Origin: Xenophilus arseniciresistens
Lineage (GTDB): Bacteria; Pseudomonadota; Gammaproteobacteria; Burkholderiales; Burkholderiaceae_C
Assembly: GCF_028023875.1 (NCBI RefSeq)
Contig: NZ_JAQIPB010000008.1
Coordinates: 124,001-188,000 of the forward strand
DNA: 64,000 nucleotides
Reading direction: 5' to 3'
Under the pieces are notes generated by a model, which saw nothing but the letters and a program-made list of their open reading frames with translations, was not told the origin of the DNA and searched no databases. Within the stretch, counting starts at the first letter, position 1, and every line of letters begins with the position of its first letter. Shown here one piece after another: positions 18,081 through 28,000 of the stretch. The translations under genes and the position numbers were made by a program.

Positions 18081-20036
18081 CTAGTCCGAGACGCTGTCGC
18101 TGACAACCTTACCTGCTTTCGCCGAAAACGCCGACGGCGAACTAAGTACGCCGGGAACGCGAAACACAACATGGTGGCGCGCCACTTGTGTTCCACTGGG
18201 GACGATTGCGTCATACCAAATGCACTCCTCGAGGCTTGCAGGTGGCCCCTCACGCTTCACGAGTTCCAGAACGCCCAGCACTCCAAGCTTCACATTGGTC
18301 CCCTGGTACGAGCCCGCTTGACCGAGATACCGGCGAGCTACGTCCGCGTTGACCATTCCGTGATGTCGTTTGAGTTCGATGACGAAGCGATGTGCACCAA
18401 ACCCGACATAGACGTCGGCGCGTCCGGTTGCGACGCCTTCGACTTCCGTTCTCACATCCCCGCGCAGAAAATTTCCGGACAGCCACTCCCGAAGATCGGA
18501 CTGGAACTGAAATTCTGTAGCGTTTGAATCTCGCAGGTACGCGCCGCGCGCCCCTAGCTCCTTGAGACCTGCGTCTTGGCGATCCTTGCAGAAAAGGACA
18601 ACTTGAAGCACGAGCTCATCGAAATCATCTCGGATGACGCCGTTGTAGTCCGAGCATTGGGCAAAGGCGATGCGAACATCAGAAAGTATGCGTTGCACGA
18701 CAGGATGAACGATGTGTTCGCTTCGTCGAGCTCGATCGACGAGCAAGCCTTCCAAGCGTTCGGCGAAGTCGGCTGGCATCTCCCCCACTCGTTGATCATC
18801 TTGGAGGATGCGCCGGAGTTGGGGGTACGGCGCGCCCTCCGTTGGTTTTCCCGACGTTGCAGCGCCTTTTTCGAGTTCCTCGATGCGCGCACGTAGCGTC
18901 CTAGAGGCCTCGCCATGCGTTTCCAACCAGCCAGGCTCACACAGGAGATCGTCAAGGTGGCTAAGAAGCCCGCGTTCACGGGCAAACGCGGCTTCGATGC
19001 GCGGTCTGAGCAATTCATCAAGACCTGTACCGGCACAAACGGTCCGGTCTGCGTCGTAAACGTCCAGCAGTCGATCCATGACCGCCCAGGCGTTGAGCCA
19101 GCTTGGCCGCTCCAAATCATTCGCAAGGAACTCGACGGTCCGAAGGAATTTTGCCCACTGAATGTCGCGATCCTGACGTGGCTTGAGCCACGAGGGGAGG
19201 ACGCCCATTTGCAGGAGCCGATCCCTGTCGGCCACCGCTGCCATCAAGGATTCCAGGGGTGCTCGCAATGCGACTGCGGCGGCACCTGTTGCAAATCCCC
19301 GTATCAGATCGATTGATGAGCAATATGCCACAGCGTCAGCACGATCCTCATCCGCTTGGCGCGCGTGCGAGAAGAATACTTTTGCGGTCTCCAGGCCTTC
19401 TAGTATTTTCGGGAGGGAGTCGCCTTCGAGCGCTCGGGCAAGATGGGCGAGGCCCAACTCAAACGCTGCCTCGCCTTCTGCATCTTCATTGACGAGCAGC
19501 CGATCAAGCGCGTGAAGCAGATCTTGTTCGCCCCAGATGTGAAATGCCGTTCCCGTGAGCTTCGCAGCATGCTCTGCAAAGAGACCGCCTTCTTCTCGGC
19601 CCAACTCCGTCATCAATCCAAGCGTCTGATACTTGCTGATGGCACCCGACAGCGCGAGACGAAACAATGCTTCGAGCGCATAGGCCGCAACGAGTCCGTC
19701 TGCAACGTCTTGGCGTTGATTGACGCGCTGCACCAGAACAGGCTGCAGTTCCCTACTGATCCGCATGCGGAGCGCATCGCTATCCACAACGGCATTTGCG
19801 GCGTCTCGGAATGGAAGCGCGTTACGGCCTTCTCGAAAGCCCCTCAGTACTAAGGCATCCAGAATAGATTCGTCTTTCGTCTCGGCGGATGAGGCAAGTG
19901 CGACGAGCACGTCAAGGTAAGGAGCTTTGACCAAAGCATCGGCTTCTGCAGCAATCGCGGCAGCGCCCCCTAGATGCGCGACGGTGAGGGCGGCGCCTGA
20001 GGCGAGCCTCGCCTCAATCTCAGCGATGACCGACAT
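18081..20036 (-). CDS. Putative defence effector with C-terminal PD-(D/E)XK-like nuclease
   Basis: A 651-residue protein, third gene of a three-gene cassette. Residues 1-500 are mostly helical with no motif I recognise. The C-terminal part (about 510-600) looks like a PD-(D/E)XK nuclease: RTEVEG, then GRADVYVGF with D541, then VIELKR with E554 and K556, followed by a helix with RRYLGQAGSY. This suggests DNA cleavage on activation. ATG at 20036 with CGGAG upstream, 24 bp after the ATPase gene on the same strand, so the genes are probably co-transcribed. The long N-terminal region may dock to the ATPase or the 216-aa protein. Function as anti-phage or anti-plasmid effector is inferred from context. 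Confidence 0.6.
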   Translation of the reverse strand: MSVIAEIEARLASGAALTVAHLGGAAAIAAEADALVKAPYLDVLVALASSAETKDESILDALVLRGFREGRNALPFRDAANAVVDSDALRMRISRELQPVLVQRVNQRQDVADGLVAAYALEALFRLALSGAISKYQTLGLMTELGREEGGLFAEHAAKLTGTAFHIWGEQDLLHALDRLLVNEDAEGEAAFELGLAHLARALEGDSLPKILEGLETAKVFFSHARQADEDRADAVAYCSSIDLIRGFATGAAAVALRAPLESLMAAVADRDRLLQMGVLPSWLKPRQDRDIQWAKFLRTVEFLANDLERPSWLNAWAVMDRLLDVYDADRTVCAGTGLDELLRPRIEAAFARERGLLSHLDDLLCEPGWLETHGEASRTLRARIEELEKGAATSGKPTEGAPYPQLRRILQDDQRVGEMPADFAERLEGLLVDRARRSEHIVHPVVQRILSDVRIAFAQCSDYNGVIRDDFDELVLQVVLFCKDRQDAGLKELGARGAYLRDSNATEFQFQSDLREWLSGNFLRGDVRTEVEGVATGRADVYVGFGAHRFVIELKRHHGMVNADVARRYLGQAGSYQGTNVKLGVLGVLELVKREGPPASLEECIWYDAIVPSGTQVARHHVVFRVPGVLSSPSAFSAKAGKVVSDSVSD

Positions 20037-20060
20037 GGATCGCTCCGCTTGACGAGTCCA

Positions 20061-21989
20061 CTACCACAGGTACGCTCCTGCAGCGGCAACGCGACATCTG
20101 TCTTTACCTAGGGCTGACACGACCGCAGGCGCGTCGGCGCTGGCGATCAAGATCTGCAGACCCGGCGTTTCGCTGGCGATTTGCGTCAATTCGCCAAGCA
20201 ACGTCGCGAGATCGCTGTCGCTGGTCTCTTCCGCCCCAGGCGAGTCGACGATGAGCAGTCCTGGATGACGTCCAACTCCACGCTCGCGCCCCACTCGAAT
20301 CAGTGCGATGGCGGTGGCGATCCGAAGCCGAAGTCGTTCGCCCGCAGTGAGCTTGCTGAATGCGGTGGGTTGGCCACCTTTCTCTAGTCTCATCTGTGCG
20401 ACCCAGTTCAGCTTTACTTTTTCCAGTCGCAGCACGCCGAACGACTTTCCAAGCCGAAGAATCTCCTCGTTCAGACGCTCCAAAAGATCGCCTCGCTGAG
20501 ACTCGAAGGCCGAGCTGGCCTCGGTGAAAGCAGCCTCGACTAGAGCAGCATCAGCAGGCGGAAGGAAACCGGTTGGCTCGGACTGCCTCTCCTTGAGCGC
20601 CCCTTCGAGTCGCGCCACCTCCAATTCCGCGTCGCGGCGCTTTACGAAGGCATCGCTCTGTGCTGCCGCGACAAGTGCATCTCGTGTCGTTTGGAGCGAA
20701 GTACGTGTGAGCTTCAACTGAGCGCGCAAAGACGGTAGCTCAGCCTTGCTGCGTTCGGCTGCCGCTTGGGATATGTCGCGTCGCTGTTCAGCGTCGCCAA
20801 TGGCATCGCTTGCGCCATCGAGCTGCTCTTCGGCAATCGGCTCTGAACACAGCGAACAGTTGAATTGAGCGCTTTCGCGTTTGACGCGATCCTTGGTTAC
20901 GGCCGCATCGCATCGCGGGCAGCAGGTGGGCTGCAGCCCATTGAAGAAGGAAGTTGCGATCAAGTTCTCCCGCAGATTTCTCACGCTTCGCTCATCGTCA
21001 TCCGCCGTTTGTTTAAGCACCTTGTACTCGGCCTCTGCCGTCGACACGCGTTGCTCCATCTCGAGTGCAGTTGCAGACAGTTGGGCGATCTCGCTGGCCA
21101 GTCGATCCAGTTCTGCGGCAGTCGCTTGCTCGGCCACGGCCTTGAGCAGTGTCTCGCGCGCGGCCCGGAGCTCTCCCTCAATGCGGCCCCTCGCCTGCAC
21201 CGTGTTTGCTGCCATCTCGGACGTTGCACGCGTCGCGCGGGCCAGTTCCTGCTCCACTTCTTTCTTCGCCGTTGATGCCTGCATTACTGTGCTTGCCCAT
21301 GGCAAGCCGACGTACATCTGAAGCATCCGAGCCGGGAGACCGCCCCATTGGACATCGCCCAGAAGAAGTTTGTGGTCCCCACCGAAATAGAGAGCACCGG
21401 ACAGCGCGGTCCATCCGTGAACGACAGTCTGCTTGTCCTCTTCATCGCCTTGGCGAGCAGGTACAGGATCAAGGTCAAGCGTGTCCATCATGAATCGCGA
21501 CATTGCTGCGGCAAATCCAGGGTCGGATGAGAATCGGTCGAGCGCATCGGCTACGCCGTCGGGGCGCAGGCGCGAGAGGGTACCGCTAGGCACCTTGTCC
21601 ACCACATCAAACTCGATGAGATACCTCTGGTCGTCGACCTCGAAGCCTACGACTACCGAATCCAGCCAGCTGCGTACATCATCCTGAAGATTCTTCGGCT
21701 CGCCACGAAAGCACCACAGTAGGACTTCGAGCACGCTGGACTTACCGACCAGATTTGCATGGCTTGTCACAGCCCACACGCCCGACGACAGCCCTGACCA
21801 GTCGAACGCGATCTTGCCCGTGGCAGTGCCCTTCTTCTCGCCCGTGAATGCAATGCGACTGACAACGAGGCTGCGTGCTGGACGTAGCGATCGATCGGGA
21901 CGGATGCCGCGATGGGATAGCATCTGCGCCGCCTCTGCAACGGAGACTTTTGCACTCTCGGCAACTTTCTCAATCCACCCTTGCGTCAT
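20061..21989 (-). CDS. SMC/Rad50-like ABC ATPase with zinc ribbon (ABC-3C or Lamassu-like)
   Basis: A 642-residue ATPase. Walker A is unusual, HANLVGKSS (G82-S85), lacking the usual leading Gly. Two coiled-coil arms (about 240-340 and 390-490) flank a zinc ribbon with CPRC (357-360) and CSLC (378-381). The ABC signature is KLTAGERLRLR (546 on) and Walker B is LLIVDSPGAEE (578-588). These features match the ATPases of ABC-three-component conflict systems and of Lamassu, which sense foreign DNA or phage products and trigger a nuclease. ATG 21989 overlaps the preceding stop (ATGA), so a longer in-frame extension is rejected. It is not Wadjet JetC: the protein is short and no JetA, JetB or JetD partner is present. 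Confidence 0.75.
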   Translation of the reverse strand: MTQGWIEKVAESAKVSVAEAAQMLSHRGIRPDRSLRPARSLVVSRIAFTGEKKGTATGKIAFDWSGLSSGVWAVTSHANLVGKSSVLEVLLWCFRGEPKNLQDDVRSWLDSVVVGFEVDDQRYLIEFDVVDKVPSGTLSRLRPDGVADALDRFSSDPGFAAAMSRFMMDTLDLDPVPARQGDEEDKQTVVHGWTALSGALYFGGDHKLLLGDVQWGGLPARMLQMYVGLPWASTVMQASTAKKEVEQELARATRATSEMAANTVQARGRIEGELRAARETLLKAVAEQATAAELDRLASEIAQLSATALEMEQRVSTAEAEYKVLKQTADDDERSVRNLRENLIATSFFNGLQPTCCPRCDAAVTKDRVKRESAQFNCSLCSEPIAEEQLDGASDAIGDAEQRRDISQAAAERSKAELPSLRAQLKLTRTSLQTTRDALVAAAQSDAFVKRRDAELEVARLEGALKERQSEPTGFLPPADAALVEAAFTEASSAFESQRGDLLERLNEEILRLGKSFGVLRLEKVKLNWVAQMRLEKGGQPTAFSKLTAGERLRLRIATAIALIRVGRERGVGRHPGLLIVDSPGAEETSDSDLATLLGELTQIASETPGLQILIASADAPAVVSALGKDRCRVAAAGAYLW

Positions 21990-22636
21990 GCCGCTAGTCC
22001 TTTCTGGATCTGCTCCAGACGATCGCGAACGCGATCGGTGACTGGCGCGATCAAATGCTTCAGCTCCGTAGACGCATACTCTTGCTGCAAGTACTGGCGA
22101 TCTTTGAGCGCTTTGCCTCCGACCTCGCCTGCGAGCGTTGCGACCACGGCGGCACGGTCCTTGTACCAAGCGATCTCAGGGGCCGCACTTGCTAGTTCAT
22201 GCATCGAAGCGCGGCCGCGACGCGTCAGCAAGTAAAGATGCTCCCGAACCTGGCCAGGCACCCCTTCTCGCTGCACCCGGATCAAGTCGGATGCCCGCAG
22301 GATGGCCAGTGGATTGTCCAGAGGCTCAAACGCTCCGAAGTGGTAGCGGATCATGGGCAGCCTGCGCAGATCTGGCTCGCGCGAGTCGAATATCTGCTGG
22401 ACCAGTTGGATCAGGGCCTTGTCTCTGGTTTTCTCAAACTCATTGAGCAGTTCGTTCGCCAGGTAGTCTGGATTGCGCATCCAAAAATCGAGGGCTTGGA
22501 GCCGAGACTGGCTTCGCAGGACCGCTACAACGTCCGCGCCCCATGATTCGTCAGTGACTGGCACGCTTCCCGCGTCGATACACGCGAGCAAACGGACAGC
22601 GCTCTGTCGGTCACTGGCTACAGGTATCTCCGTCAC
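21986..22636 (-). CDS. 216-aa middle component of the ATPase/nuclease cassette
   Basis: First gene of the three-gene cassette. GTG start with AGGAAGG about ten bases upstream. The protein is soluble; the C-terminal half contains DLIRVQREG...REHLYLLTRRGRASMHEL, which looks like a winged helix, and the end is a charged helix (TDRVRDRLEQIQK). Size, position and overlap with the ATPase gene fit the 'middle component' of ABC-three-component systems or the small LmuC-like subunit of Lamassu. No specific family is recognised. It may link ATPase to effector or sense DNA ends. Confidence 0.6.
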   Translation of the reverse strand: MTEIPVASDRQSAVRLLACIDAGSVPVTDESWGADVVAVLRSQSRLQALDFWMRNPDYLANELLNEFEKTRDKALIQLVQQIFDSREPDLRRLPMIRYHFGAFEPLDNPLAILRASDLIRVQREGVPGQVREHLYLLTRRGRASMHELASAAPEIAWYKDRAAVVATLAGEVGGKALKDRQYLQQEYASTELKHLIAPVTDRVRDRLEQIQKGLAA

Positions 22637-22919
22637 GGCCTGTGACCTTCCTGCGATCGCTGTCGCAGTCGATCCGGAAAAAACACGATCAAGCTCGACA
22701 TACTGGGTCTCCGTACTCCTCGAATGTAACCGCCCGTAAGGGGCGCCTTATGATCGACGATGCGATAGAATTTTCTCGTGCGTTCGTCGACGCCAGCTGC
22801 TCACCATGGCCCACCCAGCTCGCCGGGACGACGTGAAGTCCTTCGTCTGAGCTTCCCATGTTTCGCGGAGCGCGGCAGTGAGCACCGGGTACATCCGCGG
22901 CAACATGAAGGAACGCACC

Positions 22920-23798
22920 ATGGAATTCATCGCTACCACGGCGACCGCCGCCGAAAAGCTCAAACGTCTGGCCAAGACGCTTCGTAAAACAACGGGTACA
23001 TCGCTTGCCGTCGCGCTGGATGCTGTCGCCAAGCAACATGGCTACGAGCACTGGAAGCATGTGACCGTCTGCCTTGAACAGACAGCCAGCGCGAGTCGCA
23101 GCAAACCGCTTCCCGAATCACTGAAGGATCTTCTGGATCGAGCCGCCGCGCGCCATCCCGCATCGGTCGAATCACAGAAGGCCTTCGCCCAAGGGTTTGT
23201 CTTCGCGATGGACGTCAAGGACGCGGAAGTGCTTTCCCTGACCTCCGAGTACGCTGAATGCGACGATGGGTGGTACCTCGCGGCCAGAGATCTATGGCGG
23301 GGACTGGTCCACTACCGTGACGACGAGACGGGCACCACGCTCTTCGAGACACAGTCGCCCGAGGATTTGGCCAGCACGGCGCTGGACGACCTGCAGAACT
23401 ACAGACTCTTCCGCTACTTGGGCGCGGCCGCCCCCGGCTCCCTTGAGGAGGCCTACAAGCAGACCAGCGAGCTGTCGTTCTTCCCGCCCACCCACATCTG
23501 GCTTGGCGGAAATTTCATCGACATCGGCGAGGTTTCCGAAATCCGGGTAGGCGGCCAGGTGGTGCTCTCGACCTCACCGGGTTTCACCGTGCTGTCGTCA
23601 GACGACAAGCGCACCCGTTACGAGAAGTTTGGTCATCTGCTGAACGCAGAGGAACGAGCGCTGTTCGACAGGATGACGACGCAGGAGCAGGATTCCCTGC
23701 TGTTCCAGCTGGAAAAGCAGACGCCGGCCGGTCAAGCCCGCTACAGGCCAGTGCAAAGTCCGGTAGCCTCTTCCTGGCGTGACGCCAAGAATATCTAA
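22920..23798 (+). CDS. Uncharacterised protein with N-terminal helical 'HGY' motif
   Basis: A 292-residue soluble protein. The N-terminus reads AEKLKRLAKTLRK followed by LDAVAKQHGYEHWKHV, a motif shared by many plasmid- and ICE-borne proteins described as glyoxalase-related or toxin/immunity-like; the rest is acidic and unrecognised. The ATG at 22920 is chosen over an upstream GTG because AAGGA lies seven bases before it. It is divergent from the ATPase cassette (283-bp gap 22637-22919) and its stop overlaps that of the convergent CoiA-like gene by 4 bp. A second protein with a related N-terminal motif is at 32142-32870. Function unknown. Confidence 0.65.
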   Translation: MEFIATTATAAEKLKRLAKTLRKTTGTSLAVALDAVAKQHGYEHWKHVTVCLEQTASASRSKPLPESLKDLLDRAAARHPASVESQKAFAQGFVFAMDVKDAEVLSLTSEYAECDDGWYLAARDLWRGLVHYRDDETGTTLFETQSPEDLASTALDDLQNYRLFRYLGAAAPGSLEEAYKQTSELSFFPPTHIWLGGNFIDIGEVSEIRVGGQVVLSTSPGFTVLSSDDKRTRYEKFGHLLNAEERALFDRMTTQEQDSLLFQLEKQTPAGQARYRPVQSPVASSWRDAKNI

Positions 23799-24961
23799 GC
23801 CTGCGGAGAGTCCTCTGCGGCACTCTTGCCTGGTCGATCGTCGAACCACCATTTGTCGATGGCTTCACGATCCTCCAGGTGCGAGACCCACTGGTCATCG
23901 AACAGCACATCGATGCTGAAGATCGGATGAGCGTCATAGGCAACTTCATGGTCAAAGAAGCGGCCCTGCAGCGCGTCGCAGTGGATGCAGCCGTTGGATA
24001 GATAGGGCTGTCCTTCCGTTCGGCTGTATCGCGGCTTGATCGGACCAATGCCATGGGGCGCCAGGAGCGCGGCCGGCAACGTAGACATCAACAGCGCGGC
24101 TCCCCTGCCCTCGTCATCGAAATCGTAGATCTTGGCCGTCACATCCGCCGCATCTTGAAGCACCCGGCTGGCCGCGAAGCACAGGTCGATGACGAGACCC
24201 GTCGTCTTCTTACAGCGCCAGCACTCGGTGTACGCGGCGCAGACGTCCAGTGGCAAGGTACGGCCAACCTGTGGCGCAAAGCGAAGTTTCCCGCCCAACG
24301 CTCCCTCGACAAACCGGCCCAGCTCGATGTGCTGCCGCCAGTAGTTCGGACCATCGCTGTTCTTGCCGGTCGCGAAAGCTGGATGGTAGTGAGGCCCCGG
24401 CAGTGACACAACGCAGATGTTGGCGTCGAAATCATGGCTTAGCCTGAATGCCGGAGCAGCCTTCTCGACGGGAATGCTCTGCTGCCGCATGAGCCACAGC
24501 GTACGGATCCCCGCTGCGTGGAACACGGCTTGGTAACGGGACACTTCATCCAACGGCAAGCGCCCCCATTGAACCTTGAACGCCACCGGCTTTCCGCCCT
24601 CTCGGCTTGCCAGCACATCGACCGTCCACTCTTCCTCTTCAGTCGATGTTCCAGCCGCTTCTACCGAAATACTCCAACCCGCCCGCCGCACAGCCTTGGC
24701 GATCATCTCCCTTGCCAGCAGAACCTCTGCCGGGTCCGGACCCGCCAAACAGCTTCCTTTTTTGGCATGCGCGAAGTACTGTGTGCCGAGCTTCGTTTGC
24801 CGAAGAGTCACGTCAGCGCCGCAACATGTCATCTTCAACGTACGATCCTTGCGGTTTCGGGCTCGCAGGTCTTCCCATCCCTGGGCGTCGAAATCGATGG
24901 AGAGCAATTCTTGATCGCCTGATTGGCATTTGAACGACATAAGTATTGGTGCGCTTCCCAT
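23795..24961 (-). CDS. CoiA-like nuclease-family protein
   Basis: A 388-residue protein resembling the competence protein CoiA family. An early Cys pair and His/Lys segment (KMTCCGADVTLRQ and QYFAHAKKGSC) precede a nuclease-like core WTVDVLASREG...VAFKVQWGRLPLDEVSRYQAVF, where the Asp and the xxQ pattern follow CoiA/PD-(D/E)XK usage. Later CWRCKK and CIHCDA pairs may bind zinc. The start is uncertain: ATG 24961 or the in-frame ATG 24940. It follows hamB by about 120 bp on the same strand, with no terminator seen, so it may be an accessory of the Hachiman locus. CoiA itself acts in DNA processing during transformation; a defence role here is inference. Confidence 0.55.
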   Translation of the reverse strand: MGSAPILMSFKCQSGDQELLSIDFDAQGWEDLRARNRKDRTLKMTCCGADVTLRQTKLGTQYFAHAKKGSCLAGPDPAEVLLAREMIAKAVRRAGWSISVEAAGTSTEEEEWTVDVLASREGGKPVAFKVQWGRLPLDEVSRYQAVFHAAGIRTLWLMRQQSIPVEKAAPAFRLSHDFDANICVVSLPGPHYHPAFATGKNSDGPNYWRQHIELGRFVEGALGGKLRFAPQVGRTLPLDVCAAYTECWRCKKTTGLVIDLCFAASRVLQDAADVTAKIYDFDDEGRGAALLMSTLPAALLAPHGIGPIKPRYSRTEGQPYLSNGCIHCDALQGRFFDHEVAYDAHPIFSIDVLFDDQWVSHLEDREAIDKWWFDDRPGKSAAEDSPQA

Positions 24962-25080
24962 GTTGACCTACAGGGCCGACGTAACGGCATCCGCCCCGAA
25001 CCAGTTCTTAAGGATTGGCAATCGGCTAGGGGTTGGTCTCAGACGCCTTAGCGACCCCGCTGCTCGGTACACGGATGCCA

Positions 25081-28000
25081 TCAGGTCGGCCACTTCACTT
25101 TGCCCGGTCCAAAGCGCTCGATCTGGGCCGAGCGCTGTCCATCCTTCAGTCGCGCAGCCAGCAGACCGTGCCATGTGCCTTGCACGCGGGTCTTGAACTT
25201 GGCCACCCGCCGAAAATCGGGCGACGTCAACCACGCCTCGCCGTGGGGTGCATCGATCTCAATCCGATAGATGCCTGCAGCCGGCGCCTTGTCGGCGGCC
25301 CGGAGAGACAAAGCGCGGGTTCCGCTTCCAACGCTCCATTTCTGCTGTGCGCCGCTCAGCATTTCGTCTCGGAAACGCTGCCAGAGCACGGCCGTCTCGG
25401 GTGTCGGAAACCCTTCGGCATTGGTCAGGTCTTCGATTTCCTCGCTCGCCAGCCACTCGCGCATTCCGGCGATTGTGAAGAAATCGGCGCCCGTGGTGCG
25501 GATCGCCGCCATGGCTGCCCGACGTGACGGCAACCCCGCTCGTATGAGCATGGACATCATGAGTTGGGGTACGCCGGTTTCCACCGATGCGGCGCCGCCT
25601 CCAGAGACGATTTCCGACGACCAGCCCAGCGTGACGCGGCGGGTCCTCAGTGCTTCGAGCGCCCAAACCAGACGGTATGCAAACGCATCTTCAATGATGC
25701 GCATGTTCTCGGGGCCGATGACATCCACGCCCGTGCCCGACACCCATTCCTCCAAGATCTCAGCCCAGTTTGCCGGAAGCGTGTTCTTCTTGTCTGGAAC
25801 GAAAGGACGGATGACGAGCAACCGCGCCGCCAGTTGCGCAAGGGCGGCGGAAAGCGCAGCACCATCGTCTCGCAATGCCGCCTCGTCAGCTTGGTCGAGC
25901 AAATCGCCCAACACATCGGCCATACCGTCAATGGCCAATCCGGCTTCGAGCCCCACTCCCATCGCATAGTGGCCTTTTCGAGCGTCAGGCGTGGTGTGAC
26001 TCCAGATCACGTTTGCGCGGGCCTCCAGGATGGCCTTGTGCGCCTGTTGCTCGTCTTCATCTTCCCTACCAATCTGACGAGCCCAAAGCGACCCTTGCAA
26101 TGCCTCATCGAGAAGGCGAGGCAGATCTTCGCTATCCGCGTCCAGCGCTTCGACCAACCCCAGCACGGTCGCGTCGAGCTTCTCGACCAGATGCGACATG
26201 GGCTCTTCCTCGATCTTCTCCTCTTCCTCGTCGTCCGCATCTGCGGGCGGGTCGGCAATCCCGAGCCGCAAGTTCTCCTCCGCCTGAGACTTCCACGCCT
26301 CCCGCGAACTCGACAAGTACTCGATTGCGTCGGCACGTTCCAATACGCCTTCTTGAGCCAGGCGCCCGATGATCTCGGCAATGATCTGATACAGCCCGCT
26401 TTGCAGCGTGCGCGCCTTCGCTGATTTAACGAGCTTTCGCCATTCCGTCAGGCGCCACGTTGGTTTGTCCAGGATCACATGGACGACCAGCCCCTCGACA
26501 TCGACAAAGGCTCTGCCCGCTCGGCCAGCAACATTGGCGAACTCCTCGCCTGATATGACCTTGCCGGCTCGCACCAGATACGGGACCAGAAGCACGGCTG
26601 CGTTCAGGTTCAACCCTTGCGAAAGCGTCGGCGACGCCACGATCACCTTCAGCACTCCCTTAGCAAGCAGCGCTTCCAGTTCGCGAAGGAAGGGGCTTGG
26701 CAGGCGCCCGTGGTGTACCGCAACGCCCAGCTTTAGGCAGGCGACCGCCGGGTGCTGGTCACCCAGCCACTCCTGTCCAACTTCGAGGGCTCGTTGGACC
26801 AAGGCTTCGTCGTCGAGCAAGGTCGGCAGATAACCACGACGGTGTAGTTCCACGGCGGACTCTCCGTAGCCTTCGACCCAGTTGGCCTGCGTCGAGAAGA
26901 TCAGTGTCCGTTTGCCCTGCTGAGCGAACCTCCACGCAGCGAACAACGTCAGATCCTTCGTCTTGCGCGGGTATGGCTTCTTCTCCGGCGCTCGAGCCGG
27001 AATCTGCTCGACGAATCGCGCCAAAAAAGGCCCCTGATCTTCCAGATCGTAGTTGAGCGTGGCTGCGTCGCCCTTCCAGACCAACGCACCGAACCGCTGC
27101 CGCGTGGGCCGCCAGGAAGACCTTACCGGTTCGCCTTCAACGTCTTTGCGAATCCAGGCTGTCAGGTCTTCAAGCTGCTGACCGTCGGGCAGTATTGCCG
27201 ATAGGCACACGATTCGCCGCGCACCTGCATCCGCCCGGCGCAGCAGCTTCTGCACCAGGATCTCGTAGCGAATCTCTCGCTCGGTTGGACCGATGAGATG
27301 GCCTTCATCAAGCACGACCAGCCCGATGTCATCGATCAGCGACGCGTCATTACGCAAGGCGAAGTCGAGTTTTTCCGGAGTGGCGATGATGATGTCCATC
27401 GAGCGCAGCGCATCCTCATCACCTGCCGATAAGCCACTCGCACCGTAAAGCGAGGAAACCGAGAATCCAAGCGGGGAAAATGTCTGACGAAAGGTGCGCT
27501 CGGTCTGCGCCGAAAGTGCGCGCAGCGGGGTGACGATCAACACGCGCTTGCCACCTGATAAGCACATCAGAGCGGCGATCTCTGCGATGCGCGTCTTCCC
27601 CGCGCTGGTCGGCAAGGCAACGACCAGATCGTCGGACACATCGGTGGATCGCTTGGCAGCCTCGCGCTGCGAGGGCCACAACTCGAGCTCGGCGCTCCTG
27701 CGCGCGTACAGCGACGCGATGAAAAGCCGCCGCAACTCGACGTACCGCCCCTCACCGCCCTCAGGCGGATCGCTTGGAAGAGTCTCGTGCAAGGAGTGCG
27801 CCCACAGATCGTCGAGCATGTTCCGGCACAGCCGAACAATCCACCACAGCGACACTGACGCAGCAGCGTCTGCAAGGTCGAGGGCGGTGTCTAGCAGTTC
27901 CTTTGCGGTGTCCAACAACGACACCTCGCCTGTTTGAAGGGCAAAGTCGAAAAACGCCAGGGCGCGGCAAACCACGGTGTTGAGGACGATCGAAATCGCC

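Noticed and set aside
18081-22636. Wadjet (JetABCD) assignment for the SMC cassette
   Set aside because: The ATPase is too short, and no kite, kleisin or topoisomerase VI-like partner is present.
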